A stretch of DNA of 64,000 nt from Frateuria soli (GCF_021117385.1 NZ_CP088252.1:868001-932000); one strand, 5' to 3'. Counted from the stretch's first letter, positions 18,566-28,125 are shown. Program-made: numbers and translations. Notes: generated by a model from the sequence alone, not told the origin.

Positions 18566-19092
18566 CCCTCGGTGCAAGCCGACGCCGCATCGCGGCTCGA
18601 CCGGTACGGGGCGTTGCTGCCATGGCGGACCTCGGCCGTCGCGGTAGCGTGATCGTCCTCTCCCTGGAGAAGCGCCCATGGGCGCAAGAGCTGCAACGGC
18701 ACCGGGGAAAGATGCCGAGGTCGCGCCCGGCTTCCGCATGCGGCGTTTCGCGAAAGCGCTGCACGGGATATCCGGCAGGGCGCTCGACGGCTTGCGGGCG
18801 GACCGGAGCGGTGCGGTCAGACGTATCGGCCTGAAGCGCGGACAGCGAGCGGGCTCAACGCTACGGCGTGGCATCGCCGGGGGCTTGCCACAGGCTGGCG
18901 CTGTCGAGGCTGGCAGGCGGGTCGTGCCTCGGCCTGCGGGGTTACCCTGTCCGCCGGAACCGCCGAGGCCGCTCCTGCCTGTCGCAGTCGACCGTCGCAC
19001 CATCTCGGCGGGCGGCCGCGCTGCCTTTGCGGCGGCCCGCCTGCCCGGCGGGCAGGCAAAGCCGGTAACGCCTGTGCGGAGTCCGAGTACTC
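18566..19092. other. 527-base stretch without a supported gene
   Basis: Open frames here are Arg/Ala/Pro-rich shadows with no recognisable domain. The only structure noticed is a GC-rich hairpin near 19032-19060 (GCCTGCCCGGCGGGCAGGC) without a T-tract. It could be an eroded gene, but nothing in it supports one. Confidence 0.4.
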
Positions 19093-19320
19093 CTAGTACA
19101 TCCGCATCGAGGAGGCGCGGACCACGAACTGCTCCTGTTCCGCGTCCGGGCCGGCGGCGATGCGGGCCAGTTCTTCGTCCAGGTATTGCACCGCCTGGCC
19201 GGCGCCCTGCATCCGCTCGCGCAGTAGCGCGTTCTCGCGCATCAGGCGATCGCATTCGTCGTGCAGGGCGCGCATCGAGCGCTCCAACTGGTTGCAGCGC
19301 AGTTGCAGGGGATTTCGCAT
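19093..19320 (-). CDS. Small coiled-coil protein (75 aa)
   Basis: Unrecognised. Residues 5-55 form a strong heptad pattern (LQLRCNQLERSMRALHDECDRL, then MRENALLRERM and YLDEELARI), a parallel coiled coil of about 50 residues. There is no signal peptide or transmembrane helix. An alternative upstream start at 19359 would add 13 polar residues. The coding pattern and coiled coil support a real gene, but no ribosome site is convincing and it stands alone. Confidence 0.5.
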   Translation of the reverse strand: MRNPLQLRCNQLERSMRALHDECDRLMRENALLRERMQGAGQAVQYLDEELARIAAGPDAEQEQFVVRASSMRMY

Positions 19321-19560
19321 GGCGTGGGTCTCGTTCGACGGTGAGGCTCGGGTGGGCATGCATGCGTTGAGCGGCGGTCACAGACCGCCGCTCGTGGAAC
19401 CGATGTTGGCCGAGCGACCGTGAGGCCATCGTCTAACTGGCGCTAGGAAAAAGCTCGGGCGCAAGGCGGCCCGGGGCGAGGGTGGCGCCTCCCGTCGGCG
19501 GTCGACCGGCCATTCACGCGCCGCGTGCCAAAGCTCGCCCCGTTACCGGAGGAGAGCGGC

Positions 19561-20331
19561 GTGGGAGCACCAGTCATACCGGCCAACATGGGCTGGCCCC
19601 AGCGGTTGTGGATCATTCGCCACGGCGAGAGCGCGGGCAACGTCGCGCGCGACCGCGCGGAAGCGTCGGGAGCGCCGTTGATCGACCTCAAGCACCGGGA
19701 TGCCGACGTGCCGCTGTCGCCGCTGGGCCTGGAGCAATCGCAGGCGCTGGGCGCCTGGGCATGTGCGTTGCCGGAGGACGACCGTCCCACCACCGTCATG
19801 GCCTCGCCCTACAGGCGCGCCCGCGAGACCGCCGTGGTGGTGGCCGCCGCGCTGGGCCACGCGCACCAGGCCGTGGTGGTCGACGAGCGGCTGCGCGAGA
19901 AGGAGTTCGGCGTGCTCGACCGCTACACCCGCGCCGGCATCCGGGCCAGGTTTCCCGAACTCGCCCAGCAGCGCGAGCTGGTCGGCAAGTTCTATTTCCG
20001 GCCGCCCGGCGGCGAGAGCTGGTGCGACGTGGTACTGCGCCTGCGCAGCATGCTGGGCGACCTGCAGCGCAACCATTCGGGCGAACGCGTGATGATCGTG
20101 GCGCACCAGGTCATCGTGAACTGCTTCCGTTACCTGCTCGAGCGGATGGACGAGGGCGACATCCTGGCCATCGACCGCAGCGGCGACGTGCCCAATTGCG
20201 GTATCACCGAGTACACCGAGGCACCCGATGGCTGCGGCCTGGTGCTCCAGCGCACCAACTTCATCGCACCGCTGGTGGAAGCCGGCTCACCCGTGACGAT
20301 CGAATCGGACCGACCCAAGGGCGCGCGATGA
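19561..20331 (+). CDS. Histidine phosphatase family protein
   Basis: A 256-aa protein with the phosphoglycerate-mutase-like signature WIIRHGESAGN near residue 17; His in RHG is the phospho-acceptor. Supporting residues are SPYRRARETA, the catalytic Glu in EKEFG, and the second histidine in VAHQVIVN near 180. It probably hydrolyses a small phosphorylated metabolite. The start is the GTG at 19561, preceded at 6 bases by GGAGGAG. Its stop overlaps the ATG of the NAD(P)H-hydrate dehydratase gene (ATGA), so the two form an operon. Confidence 0.88.
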   Translation: MGAPVIPANMGWPQRLWIIRHGESAGNVARDRAEASGAPLIDLKHRDADVPLSPLGLEQSQALGAWACALPEDDRPTTVMASPYRRARETAVVVAAALGHAHQAVVVDERLREKEFGVLDRYTRAGIRARFPELAQQRELVGKFYFRPPGGESWCDVVLRLRSMLGDLQRNHSGERVMIVAHQVIVNCFRYLLERMDEGDILAIDRSGDVPNCGITEYTEAPDGCGLVLQRTNFIAPLVEAGSPVTIESDRPKGAR

Positions 20332-21218
20332 ACCCATCCGCGACGAAGCCGCAGCTCACCGCGCGGCTCCTGCGCGGCATGCCGCTGCCCGATCCGGACG
20401 GAGGCAAGGAGCAGCGGGGACGGGTGCTGGTCGTCGGCGGCTCCAACCGCGTCCCCGGCGCGGCGTTGCTGGCGGGCCACGGCGCCTTGCGGGCCGGCGC
20501 CGGCAAGTTGCAGGTTGCCACCGCCGAGGGCGTGGCGCTGCCGTTGGCGGTGGCCATGCCCGAGGCGCTGGTCCTGGGCCTGCCAGTCAGCGCCCAGGGC
20601 GAGATCGTGCGCGGCAGTGCCAGCCTGGATCAAGCGCTGGAAGGCAGCGACGCGGTGCTGGTCGGCTCGGGGATGAACCCCACGCCGGCGACCGCAGCAC
20701 TGGTGCAGCACGTGCTGCGACGCGCCAGCGGTGTGCTCGTGATCGATGCCGGGGCGCTTTCGGGGGATCTGCGCGCGCCGCCCGGCAAGCCGTACGTGCT
20801 CACGCCGCACGCCGGCGAGATGGCCAAGCTGTCCGGTCGGGAAAAGACACACGTGCAACAGGAGCCGCAGGCGCTGGCGCACGCCTTCGCACGACGCACG
20901 CGCAGCGTGCTGGTGCTCAAGGGCGCAACCACCTGGATCGCCGCGCCGGATGGCCGGCTCTGGATCCATCCTGGCGGATGCCACGGGTTGGGCACCTCCG
21001 GTTCCGGAGACGTGCTGGCGGGCGTGATCGCGGGCCTCGCGGCGCGCTGCGGGGACCCGCTGCAGGCGGCGCTGTGGGGCGTGTTCGTGCACGCCGAGGC
21101 GGGGCGCGCGCTGGAAAAGGCGGTCGGTACGCTGGGCTTCCTGGCGCGGGAGATCCCCGGTCCGCTGCCGGGCATCCTCGATCGCATCCAGGCCCGTGCC
21201 GCGCGGCCCGGCCGGTAG
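20328..21218 (+). CDS. nnrD: ADP-dependent NAD(P)H-hydrate dehydratase (stand-alone)
   Basis: A 296-aa YjeF C-terminal (CARKD-like, ribokinase-fold) enzyme that dehydrates the damaged cofactor NAD(P)HX back to NAD(P)H using ADP. Visible motifs are GRVLVVGGSNRVPGAA near residue 30, AGAGKLQVAT, the glycine-rich VLTPHAGEMAKL near 165, VLKGATTWIA, and the ADP/anion site GTSGSGDVLAGVIAGL near 225. It lacks the N-terminal epimerase domain. A second, bifunctional Nnr is encoded at 49035-50519. It is coupled to the phosphatase gene by an ATGA overlap. Confidence 0.92.
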   Translation: MNPSATKPQLTARLLRGMPLPDPDGGKEQRGRVLVVGGSNRVPGAALLAGHGALRAGAGKLQVATAEGVALPLAVAMPEALVLGLPVSAQGEIVRGSASLDQALEGSDAVLVGSGMNPTPATAALVQHVLRRASGVLVIDAGALSGDLRAPPGKPYVLTPHAGEMAKLSGREKTHVQQEPQALAHAFARRTRSVLVLKGATTWIAAPDGRLWIHPGGCHGLGTSGSGDVLAGVIAGLAARCGDPLQAALWGVFVHAEAGRALEKAVGTLGFLAREIPGPLPGILDRIQARAARPGR

Positions 21219-21223
21219 GAAAC

Positions 21224-21730
21224 TCAGCGCGGCAGGTTCCAGCAGGCGAGCATGGGCCCATGTTCGCCGCTGACCGGATCGCATGGCGGGAACGGCAGTT
21301 GCGCGATGCGCTGGAGCATCTCCGGGCTGGGCGCCTCGCGGCGGATGTCCCACTTCTGTCCGGGCGGGTAGGCGCCCACGACCAGGAACCCTTCGCTCGA
21401 CTCCACGCTGCGGTGGCCGGTTCCCGCCGGCAGCAGCACCACGTCGCCCGCACCCACCTTGACCTCGCGACCGCCCGGGCCGCCGAGCACCAGCCGGGCC
21501 GTGCCCCGGGCCACGCCGAGCACCTCGTGCGCGGTCGAGTGGTAGTGGTGGAAATCGTAAATGCCCGCGCGCCACTGAGGCGGCCAGCCGTTGCCGTCGA
21601 AGCGCTCCTCGAACGCGGCCGGGTCGCCGTCCCCCGGCTCGTCGAGTGCCTGGCGATACAGCAGCACGGGCAGGTGCGGATGGTTGGGAACCCAATCGTG
21701 GGGTGCAAGCCGGAAGGCTTCGGACTGCAT
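21224..21730 (-). CDS. Cupin protein (YjlB-like)
   Basis: A 168-aa single-domain cupin. The metal-binding first motif is FHHYHSTAHEVLGVARG near residues 62-78 and the second motif is GDVVLLPAGTGHRS near 103-116. A C-terminal extension contains VGAYPPGQKWDIRR. The sequence order and length fit the YjlB-type cupins of unknown substrate. The start at 21730 gives MQSEAFRLAPHDWVPNHP, the family-like beginning. It converges with the nnrD gene, the two stop codons being only 5 bases apart. Unlike the cupin remnant at 9194, this copy is complete. Confidence 0.85.
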   Translation of the reverse strand: MQSEAFRLAPHDWVPNHPHLPVLLYRQALDEPGDGDPAAFEERFDGNGWPPQWRAGIYDFHHYHSTAHEVLGVARGTARLVLGGPGGREVKVGAGDVVLLPAGTGHRSVESSEGFLVVGAYPPGQKWDIRREAPSPEMLQRIAQLPFPPCDPVSGEHGPMLACWNLPR

Positions 21731-21875
21731 GGCGGCGGGCCTGTGAATGGCGTCACGCGAGCTTGGCGCGCCGGATGTGCACGGAGCGACTAACGCCGTG
21801 GCCATTGTCGCTGCACGTCCTGCTGACCTTCGCTCAGGCACGATCGTGCCCAGCGATTTGGAACGGGAGAACCCC

Positions 21876-22295
21876 ATGGGCAGCATCGACGATCCGCGAG
21901 GTCGCACCAACGAGAACCTGCAGGACGCCATCGGCAAGCGCGCCGAGCAGGAGCAGGTACAGGTCAAAGGCGAGACGGGCGAAGCGATCGAACCGGCAGG
22001 CGGCACCGGCGGGGAGAGTGGTAACGGCCAGATGCGGCCGCACCATGGCTTCGGCGACCCGCAAGGGCAGAAGGCGATGGGCGAGCCGATCGATCCGGAA
22101 GCGATCCTGCCGGTGCCGGAAAACGGTCCCACCTATCAGGCCGGCGGCGTCGGCCAGGATCGCGCACAGCAGATCCAGGAGCGCAAGCACCGCGAAAGCG
22201 GCGCCGGCTCGACCAAGGGGCATGGTGTCGGCGGCAAGGGCGGTGGCGGCCTCGACCCGCCGCCGGGTGCACCCAGCCGCGGCGGGCGCGGGTGA
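21876..22295 (+). CDS. Hypothetical disordered protein (139 aa)
   Basis: Unrecognised. The sequence is hydrophilic and low in complexity, with Gly, Glu, Gln and Pro enriched (for example GTGGESGNGQ and GVGGKGGGGLDPPPG) and almost no hydrophobic core, so it is probably intrinsically disordered. The start ATG has GGGAGA six bases before it. No signal peptide is present. Such glycine-rich hydrophilic proteins are sometimes stress-related, but nothing here proves it. Confidence 0.6.
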   Translation: MGSIDDPRGRTNENLQDAIGKRAEQEQVQVKGETGEAIEPAGGTGGESGNGQMRPHHGFGDPQGQKAMGEPIDPEAILPVPENGPTYQAGGVGQDRAQQIQERKHRESGAGSTKGHGVGGKGGGGLDPPPGAPSRGGRG

Positions 22296-22433
22296 TCCAC
22301 GGTCGGGTAGCCGCGGAAAGCGCGGCCGCCTGAAACAGGACCGGGGTGTGTGGGCGCTTCCTTGCCGTCGCCCATACGCCCGCTGCACTGGCCACACGGC
22401 AAGGTGGCGGGACCGGGCCCATCGGAAGCCGCC

Positions 22434-22610
22434 ATGCAGAGTGACGAGTCTCTTTTTCCCTCCCACCCGTCGACGGAGGCCAACCCGGGCACCAGGCTTC
22501 CCGCGCCGGTCTGGGCCAGGACCGCGGCCACGCCCGGTGGCGTGCCTCCGATGTTCATGGGCCAGCAGCCGCCATCCCCGGGTTCGGGCGGAGAAGCCGC
22601 CGAGCACTAG
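22434..22610 (+). CDS. Possible small hypothetical protein (58 aa)
   Basis: A short Pro/Gly-rich frame starting MQSDESLFPSHP and ending SPGSGGEAAEH, with GGAAG six bases before the ATG. Its end overlaps the convergent ABC permease gene by 4 bases. There is no recognisable domain. It could be a chance frame in GC-rich DNA. Confidence 0.35.
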   Translation: MQSDESLFPSHPSTEANPGTRLPAPVWARTAATPGGVPPMFMGQQPPSPGSGGEAAEH

Positions 22611-23341
22611 CCGCGCACTTCGCGCCGCGCCAGGTGCGCCAGCATCAGCGCCAACGCGGCCAGGCCTCCCAGGAAACCCCATAGCAGCGCGATGCGGGCC
22701 CTCGCCGGGTCGCTCGCCAACAGGTTGATCGGCACCTGCCAGGGCAGCACCACGCCGATCTTCGCGGAGCTCGCCACGACGGCGAAGAAGGTGCCGCCGA
22801 TGCCCGCCGCCAGTGCCGGTACGAAGCTCGCATAGCGCAGCGCAAGCCACAGTTGCACGGCCACCAGCAGCAATGCGGAGAGGTACATCCGCGCGTACAA
22901 CAACGCGTACTGCGCCAGGTCGAACGGTCCCTGCGGTGCCACCAGGGGCTCGACGCGCCCGGCCAGGTAAAGCGCCGCGGCGCTCCCCGCCATGACGCCC
23001 AGATTCATCAGCGCAACCGTGCCCAGCACCCATGCCGTCTTGGCGAGATACAGGTGCCAGCGTGGCGTCGGCAGGGCGCGCAGGTGATCCCAGCTGCGTG
23101 ATCCGTGTTCGACCTGTGCCACGAGCACGGCCAGTGCGGTGACGCCCATCGGCAGCATGAAGAACGCCCAGATCGCGGCGCCCATCTGCATGCATTGCTC
23201 CCATGGGCGCGCCTGGTGCCAGCGCAGGAGATTGAAGAACAGGAACACCGCGATCAGCAGTGGCACGCTCAGGGCCAGGACCAGCGCCAGTGAACGACGG
23301 AGCTTGCGGTGTTCCACCCGCATCGCTGTGAGCAGGCTCAT
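22607..23341 (-). CDS. ABC transporter permease (ABC-2 / lantibiotic-immunity-like)
   Basis: A 244-aa membrane protein with six hydrophobic segments (first at about residues 17-38, LALVLALSVPLLIAVFLFF; last near 220-237). It begins with a short cytoplasmic MRVEHRKLRRS. Length and topology fit the EpiE/MutE/SpaE-like permeases that expel antimicrobial peptides or lipids, although many are of unknown substrate. The start codon overlaps the stop of the ATPase gene (ATGA), so both are made together as one exporter. The pair is transcribed away from the DUF2975-XRE genes. Confidence 0.85.
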   Translation of the reverse strand: MSLLTAMRVEHRKLRRSLALVLALSVPLLIAVFLFFNLLRWHQARPWEQCMQMGAAIWAFFMLPMGVTALAVLVAQVEHGSRSWDHLRALPTPRWHLYLAKTAWVLGTVALMNLGVMAGSAAALYLAGRVEPLVAPQGPFDLAQYALLYARMYLSALLLVAVQLWLALRYASFVPALAAGIGGTFFAVVASSAKIGVVLPWQVPINLLASDPARARIALLWGFLGGLAALALMLAHLARREVRG

Positions 23342-24273
23342 GATGCGACCTCCATGGGTGCGATCGATCGGGAGACGACCGAGTACAGCTGTTCCAGCGA
23401 CGGCAGCCCCGGTTGCAGTGCATGGACCTCGACGCCCGCGGCGCACAGGGCGCGGTTGAGCGCGGCGACCTGTGCCCGCGGGTCGGCACCGGGCGAGAGG
23501 CGGGCGACGAGGCGGCCCGGCATGGTGTCCACGCAGAGACCGTGCGCGCGTACCACCTCGGCGGCACCTGCGAGGTCGCCGGCCTCGATGCGGATATCCG
23601 CCGTCAGGTTCGCTTTCAGCGCGGCCAGTTCGCCCTCCATGACCAGCCGGCCCTGGCTCAGGATGCCCACGTGGGTGGCCACCTGCTCGATCTCGCCCAG
23701 CAGGTGGCTGGACAGCAGCACGGTCACGCCGGCGCGGTCGGGCAACTCGCGCAGGAGCTGGCGCATGTCGGCCATGCCTTCCGGATCCAGGCCGTTGGTC
23801 GGTTCGTCCAGCACGAGCACCGGCGGCGCGCCCAGCAGTGCGCGCGCCAGCCCGAGCCGCTGGCGCATGCCCAGCGAGTAGTCGCCCACGCGACGACGCG
23901 CGTGCGCGTCCAGCTCGACCAGGGTCAGCACGCGTGCGACTTCGCTGGCCGGACAACCGAGCAGGCGCCGGGTGAGATCCAGGTTGGCCTCGCCGCTCAG
24001 GTTCACGTAGAAGCCCTGTGCCTCGAGCAAGGCGCCCACACGGCGCGCTGCGGCGCGCCGATCCGATGCCACGTCGATGCCGTCGATCACCGCGCGTCCG
24101 CTGTCGGCACGCAGCAGACCCAGCAGGATCTTCAGGGTCGTGGTCTTGCCGGCGCCGTTGCGGCCGAGGAACCCGTAGATGGCGCGACGGGGCACATGCA
24201 TGGATACCCGGTCGACCACCAGGCGCTCGCCGAAGCGGCGACAGAGGTCCAGGGTGTGGATGGCGAGGGACAT
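23338..24273 (-). CDS. ABC transporter ATP-binding protein
   Basis: A 311-aa ATPase partner of the downstream permease. It has Walker A GRNGAGKTT near residue 38, Q-loop in EAQGFY, the signature YSLGMRQRLGLARAL near 130, Walker B VLVLDEPT near 153, and the switch His in SSHLLGE. The C-terminal 90 residues form an accessory domain usual for DrrA/BcrA-type exporters. The promoter region upstream (24274-24356) is shared with the divergent DUF2975 gene and holds two matching direct repeats. Confidence 0.93.
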   Translation of the reverse strand: MSLAIHTLDLCRRFGERLVVDRVSMHVPRRAIYGFLGRNGAGKTTTLKILLGLLRADSGRAVIDGIDVASDRRAAARRVGALLEAQGFYVNLSGEANLDLTRRLLGCPASEVARVLTLVELDAHARRRVGDYSLGMRQRLGLARALLGAPPVLVLDEPTNGLDPEGMADMRQLLRELPDRAGVTVLLSSHLLGEIEQVATHVGILSQGRLVMEGELAALKANLTADIRIEAGDLAGAAEVVRAHGLCVDTMPGRLVARLSPGADPRAQVAALNRALCAAGVEVHALQPGLPSLEQLYSVVSRSIAPMEVAS

Positions 24274-24287
24274 CGGGGTTTCCTTGC

Positions 24288-24308
24288 GTTTAAGTTTTAG
24301 ATAAAGTT
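24288..24308. promoter_or_regulatory. Operator candidate, repeat 1
   Basis: GTTTAAGT, five bases, ATAAAGTT. Both half-motifs recur exactly with the same spacing 35 bp further on. It lies between the divergent start codons of the ABC ATPase and DUF2975 genes and is strikingly AT-rich. Confidence 0.6.
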
Positions 24309-24322
24309 ACTCCGGCTGTTTC

Positions 24323-24343
24323 GTTTAAGTCAAACATAAAGTT
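24323..24343. promoter_or_regulatory. Operator candidate, repeat 2
   Basis: GTTTAAGT, CAAAC, ATAAAGTT, the second copy in direct orientation. It ends 14 bases before the DUF2975 start codon and so overlaps the leader and ribosome site region. Confidence 0.6.
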
Positions 24344-24356
24344 TTCGGAGTCCGCG

Positions 24357-24857
24357 ATGACTGGTCTGAGCCGCTTCCAGCAGCACTGCCGCCTGTTGCG
24401 CCATGTCACGACCGCCGTTTGGCTCTGCCTCGCGCTGCTGTTGGTGCTGCCCTTCGTGCTGGTGCCGCTCGTGTCGCTGCTGGCGCATGGCGACACGAGC
24501 GGCCGCGGCTGGCGCGACCTGCTGGTGGCGGCGGTCCATGGGGTACCGGGCGCGTTCTATCTGTGGGGCCTGTGGGCCGTGCGCCGCGCGCTGGACGAAC
24601 TGGCGCAGGGCAGGTTGTTTGCGGCGGCCGTGGCGCTGGCCCTGCGGCACATGGGCGTGGCGGTGATGGGCGGCGCGCTGTTCAACCTGTTCGCGGTGAC
24701 CAACCTCACGCGGATGATCGAACACAGCCGTGGCGGCTATGCGTATTTCGATCTTTCGGGCATCGTGCTCGCAATCGTCGGTGCGGCGCTGGTCCTGCTC
24801 GCAAGGCTGGTGGAACAGGCGCGACGGATGGAGTCCGAGCTGGAAGGGATCGTCTGA
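24357..24857 (+). CDS. DUF2975 membrane protein
   Basis: A 166-aa integral membrane protein with four hydrophobic segments (about residues 20-43, 60-82, 95-120 and 133-152). Between helices 2 and 3 lies RRALDELAQGRLFAAAVALALRHMG, the typical DUF2975 phrase in which a short amphipathic stretch precedes the third helix. In many genomes this gene is followed by a small Cro/CI-type regulator, exactly as here (1-base overlap, TGATG). It may sense the membrane state and signal to that regulator, which is inference. Confidence 0.85.
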   Translation: MTGLSRFQQHCRLLRHVTTAVWLCLALLLVLPFVLVPLVSLLAHGDTSGRGWRDLLVAAVHGVPGAFYLWGLWAVRRALDELAQGRLFAAAVALALRHMGVAVMGGALFNLFAVTNLTRMIEHSRGGYAYFDLSGIVLAIVGAALVLLARLVEQARRMESELEGIV

Positions 24858-25105
24858 TGCCGATCCGAGTGACGCTGGATGAAGTGATCACCCGCAAGGG
24901 CCTCAAGGCGCGCGACCTGGCTGCCGAGGTCGGCATCAGCGAGACGCAGCTTTCGCTGTTCCGCTCGGGCAAGGTCAAGGGCATCCGCTTCCGCACGCTG
25001 GCGAAGATGTGTGCGGTGCTCAAGTGCAGGCCGGCCGACCTGCTCGACTACGCGTTCGACGCGGGCGACCTGGCGGACGTGCAGGCGGACGGCCAGGAGG
25101 AGTGA
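24857..25105 (+). CDS. XRE-family (Cro/CI, YozG-like) regulator
   Basis: An 82-aa protein consisting of one helix-turn-helix domain (residues 3-67): VTLDEVITRKGLKARDLAAEVG, turn, then ETQLSLFRSG recognition helix and FRTLAKMCAVLKCRPADLL. A short acidic tail follows. Such proteins repress their own and neighbouring promoters. The obvious targets are the two GTTTAAGT-N5-ATAAAGTT repeats upstream of the DUF2975 gene, which would also control the divergent ABC exporter. Confidence 0.88.
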   Translation: MPIRVTLDEVITRKGLKARDLAAEVGISETQLSLFRSGKVKGIRFRTLAKMCAVLKCRPADLLDYAFDAGDLADVQADGQEE

Positions 25106-25149
25106 TTCAGGACATCCCCCCGGGCGCGGTGCATCGCAGGCTGATGCCT

Positions 25150-25180
25150 GCAAAGAAGAAGGCCCCGCTCGCGCGGGGCC
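25150..25180 (-). terminator. Terminator of gcvP
   Basis: GGCCCCGC/GCGGGGCC with a 4-base loop. On the minus strand it is followed by a TTCTTCTTTG tract. It sits 14 bases after the gcvP stop codon. Confidence 0.75.
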
Positions 25181-25193
25181 TTCCGTTGCCTGC

Positions 25194-28082
25194 TCAGGAC
25201 ACGTTCGGCTCGCTGAACGCCTCGATCTCTTCCTTGAAGTCGTTGATCGGCACGCAGCTGCAGAACACGTTCTTGTCGCCGTAGATGTTGTCCACGCGGG
25301 CCACCGGCGACCAGTACTTCTGGAACTTCAGGCTGGGCAGCGGGAAGGCCGCCAGCTCGCGCGGGTAGGCGTGGGACCACTCGGTGGCCGACACCTGCGT
25401 CGCGGTGTGCGGGGCGTGCTTGAGCGGGTTGTCCTCGCGGTCCAGGCGGCCGTCCTCGATCGCGCGGATCTCGTCGCGGATCTGGATCATCGCGTCGATG
25501 AAACGGTCCAGCTCCTGCTGCGATTCGGACTCGGTCGGCTCGACCATCAAGGTGCCGGCGACCGGGAAGCTCAGGGTCGGCGCGTGGAAGCCGAAGTCGA
25601 TCAGGCGCTTGGCCACGTCCTCGGCGCTGATGCCGGTGGCGTCCTTGAGCGGGCGCAGGTCGAGGATGCACTCGTGCGCCACCAGGCCGTTGCGGCCGGT
25701 ATAGAGCGTCTCGTAGTGGTCAGCCAGGCGCCTGGCGATGTAGTTGGCGTTGAGCAGCGCGACCTGAGTGGCGCGGCGCAGGCCTTCGCGCCCCATCAGC
25801 GTGATGTACATCCAGCTGATCGGCAGGATGGACGCGCTGCCGAAGCTCGCCGCCGAGACCATGCCCACCGGCGTGTCCTCGCCGAGCTTGCGCGGCAGGA
25901 ACGGCTCAAGGTGCGACTTGACCGCGCACGGGCCCACACCCGGGCCGCCGCCGCCGTGCGGGATACAGAAGGTCTTGTGCAGGTTGAGGTGCGAGACGTC
26001 CGAACCCCACTTGCCCGGCTTGGCCACGCCGACCAGCGCGTTCATGTTGGCGCCGTCGGTGTACACCTGGCCGCCGTGCTGGTGGACGATGTCGCAGATC
26101 GCGACGATGTCCTCCTCGAACACGCCGTGGGTGGACGGGTAGGTGATCATCAGGGCGGCGAGGCGGTCGGAGTACTTCTCCGCGTTGCGGCGCATGTCTT
26201 CCAGGTCGACGTTGCCGTTGGCGTCGCACTTGGTCACCACCACCTGCATGCCGCACATCTGCGCCGAGGCCGGATTGGTGCCGTGGGCCGACTCGGGGAT
26301 CAGGCAGATGTCGCGGTGGCCTTCGCCGCGCGAGCGGTGGTAGGCGCGGATCGCGAGCAGGCCGGCGTACTCGCCCTGCGCGCCGGAGTTCGGCTGCAGG
26401 CTGACCGCGTCGTAGCCGGTGCACTCGACCAGCATGGCTTCCAGGCCGTCGATCAGCTCCTTGTAGCCCTGGGTCTGCGAGGCGGGCGCCAGCGGGTGGA
26501 TCTGGCCGAACTCGGGCCAGGTCACCGGGATCATCTCGGCGGTGGCGTTGAGCTTCATGGTGCACGAGCCCAGCGGGATCATCGTGCGGTCCATCGCCAG
26601 GTCCTTGTCGGCCAGTGCACGCATGTAGCGCAGCAGTTCGTGCTCGCTGTGGTGGGTGTTGAACACCGGGTGGGTGAGGAAGGCGCTCTTGCGCACGACC
26701 GCGGCGGGCAGGGCGTCGGACGTGGCCGCATCGAGTGCGTCGATGTCCGCCTGCGCGCCGAACAGGCCGGCCAGTGCGAGGACGTCGGCGCGCGTGGCGG
26801 TCTCGTCCAGGCTGATGCCCACGCTCTTGTCGTCGATGCGGCGCAGGTTGATGCGCGCCGCCTCGGCCTTGGCCAGCACGGCCTTGGCGTCGATGCCGGT
26901 GACATGCAGCGTGTCGAAGAAATCCTTGCCCACTGCCACGCCGGCCTTGCCGAGCGCGGCGGCGAGGATGGCGGCCAGGCGGTGAACGCGGCGCGCGATG
27001 CGGGTCAGGCCCTCGGGACCGTGGTAGACGGCGTACATGCTGGCCATCACCGCCAGCAGCACCTGCGCGGTGCAGATGTTGGAGGTCGCCTTCTCGCGGC
27101 GGATGTGCTGCTCGCGCGTCTGCAGGGTCAGGCGGTAGGCCTTCTTGCCTTCCGCGTCGATCGAGACACCGATCAGGCGGCCGGGCATCGAGCGCTTGTA
27201 GGCATCGCGGCAGGCCATGAAGGCTGCATGCGGTCCGCCGAAGCCGTACGGCACGCCGAAGCGCTGGGTGTTGCCGACCACGATGTCCGCGCCCCAGTCG
27301 CCGGGGGCGGCGATCAGGGTGAGCGCGAGCAGGTCGGTAGCCACGCAGACGATGCCGCCGCGCGCGTGCACGGCGTCGGCCAGCGCCTTGTAGTCGCCGA
27401 TGTGGCCGAAGGTGTCCGGGTACTGCAGCAGGATGCCGTAGCTGTCGACCGTGGCCGCGTCGGCGTCCGGGCCCACGTGCAGGTCGATGCCCATCGGCTC
27501 GGCGCGAGTCTTGAGCACCTCCAGCGTCTGCGGGTGCACGCGGTCGGAAACGAAGAACACGTTCGACTTCGACTTGCCCGAGCGCTTGGCCAGCGTCATG
27601 GTCTCGGCCGCCGCGGTGCCTTCGTCCAGCAGCGAGGCGTTGGCGATTTCCATGCCCGTCAGGTCGGTGCACATCGTCTGGAAGTTGATCAGCGCCTCCA
27701 TGCGACCCTGCGAGATCTCCGCCTGGTAGGGTGTGTAGGCGGTGTACCAGGCCGGGTTCTCCAGGATGTTGCGCAGGATGACGTTGGGCGTGTGGGTGCC
27801 GTAGTAGCCCTGGCCGATGAAGCTCCGGAAGACCTGGTTCCTGTCGGCGATCGCGCGGATCTTGGCCAGCGCCTCGACTTCGGTCACCGCCGAAGGCAGG
27901 TGGAGCGGTGCGGGCGACTTGATCTTGCCCGGCACGATGGCGTCGGTCATCGCCTCCAGCGAGTCGTAGCCGATCGTGCGCAGCATCTGCGCGATCTCGG
28001 CATCGTTCGGGCCGATGTGGCGCGCGATGAACGCGTCGTGGTTCTCGAGTTCGCGCAGCGAGGGGTTCTTGGTCTGGCTCAT
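25194..28082 (-). CDS. gcvP: Glycine dehydrogenase (decarboxylating), P-protein
   Basis: A 962-aa single-chain P-protein of the glycine cleavage system. It decarboxylates glycine with pyridoxal phosphate and passes the aminomethyl group to the lipoyl H-protein. The N-terminal motif [13 protein letters not shown] and the PLP-binding lysine region [23 protein letters not shown] (near residue 700) are intact. The open frame extends 74 codons upstream into riboswitch sequence, so the ATG at 28082 is used. gcvT and gcvH are not adjacent. Expression should be controlled by the tandem glycine riboswitch directly upstream. Confidence 0.97.
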   Translation of the reverse strand: MSQTKNPSLRELENHDAFIARHIGPNDAEIAQMLRTIGYDSLEAMTDAIVPGKIKSPAPLHLPSAVTEVEALAKIRAIADRNQVFRSFIGQGYYGTHTPNVILRNILENPAWYTAYTPYQAEISQGRMEALINFQTMCTDLTGMEIANASLLDEGTAAAETMTLAKRSGKSKSNVFFVSDRVHPQTLEVLKTRAEPMGIDLHVGPDADAATVDSYGILLQYPDTFGHIGDYKALADAVHARGGIVCVATDLLALTLIAAPGDWGADIVVGNTQRFGVPYGFGGPHAAFMACRDAYKRSMPGRLIGVSIDAEGKKAYRLTLQTREQHIRREKATSNICTAQVLLAVMASMYAVYHGPEGLTRIARRVHRLAAILAAALGKAGVAVGKDFFDTLHVTGIDAKAVLAKAEAARINLRRIDDKSVGISLDETATRADVLALAGLFGAQADIDALDAATSDALPAAVVRKSAFLTHPVFNTHHSEHELLRYMRALADKDLAMDRTMIPLGSCTMKLNATAEMIPVTWPEFGQIHPLAPASQTQGYKELIDGLEAMLVECTGYDAVSLQPNSGAQGEYAGLLAIRAYHRSRGEGHRDICLIPESAHGTNPASAQMCGMQVVVTKCDANGNVDLEDMRRNAEKYSDRLAALMITYPSTHGVFEEDIVAICDIVHQHGGQVYTDGANMNALVGVAKPGKWGSDVSHLNLHKTFCIPHGGGGPGVGPCAVKSHLEPFLPRKLGEDTPVGMVSAASFGSASILPISWMYITLMGREGLRRATQVALLNANYIARRLADHYETLYTGRNGLVAHECILDLRPLKDATGISAEDVAKRLIDFGFHAPTLSFPVAGTLMVEPTESESQQELDRFIDAMIQIRDEIRAIEDGRLDREDNPLKHAPHTATQVSATEWSHAYPRELAAFPLPSLKFQKYWSPVARVDNIYGDKNVFCSCVPINDFKEEIEAFSEPNVS

Positions 28083-28125
28083 GACGGGCGTCCGAAGGCA
28101 ACGCGTGCGTGCCGCACGCGGGGCG

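Noticed and set aside
18678-19370. A 230-codon plus-strand frame in the gap before 19093
   Set aside because: Composition is Arg/Ala/Pro-rich with no domain or ribosome site, and it overlaps a better-looking coiled-coil gene on the other strand.
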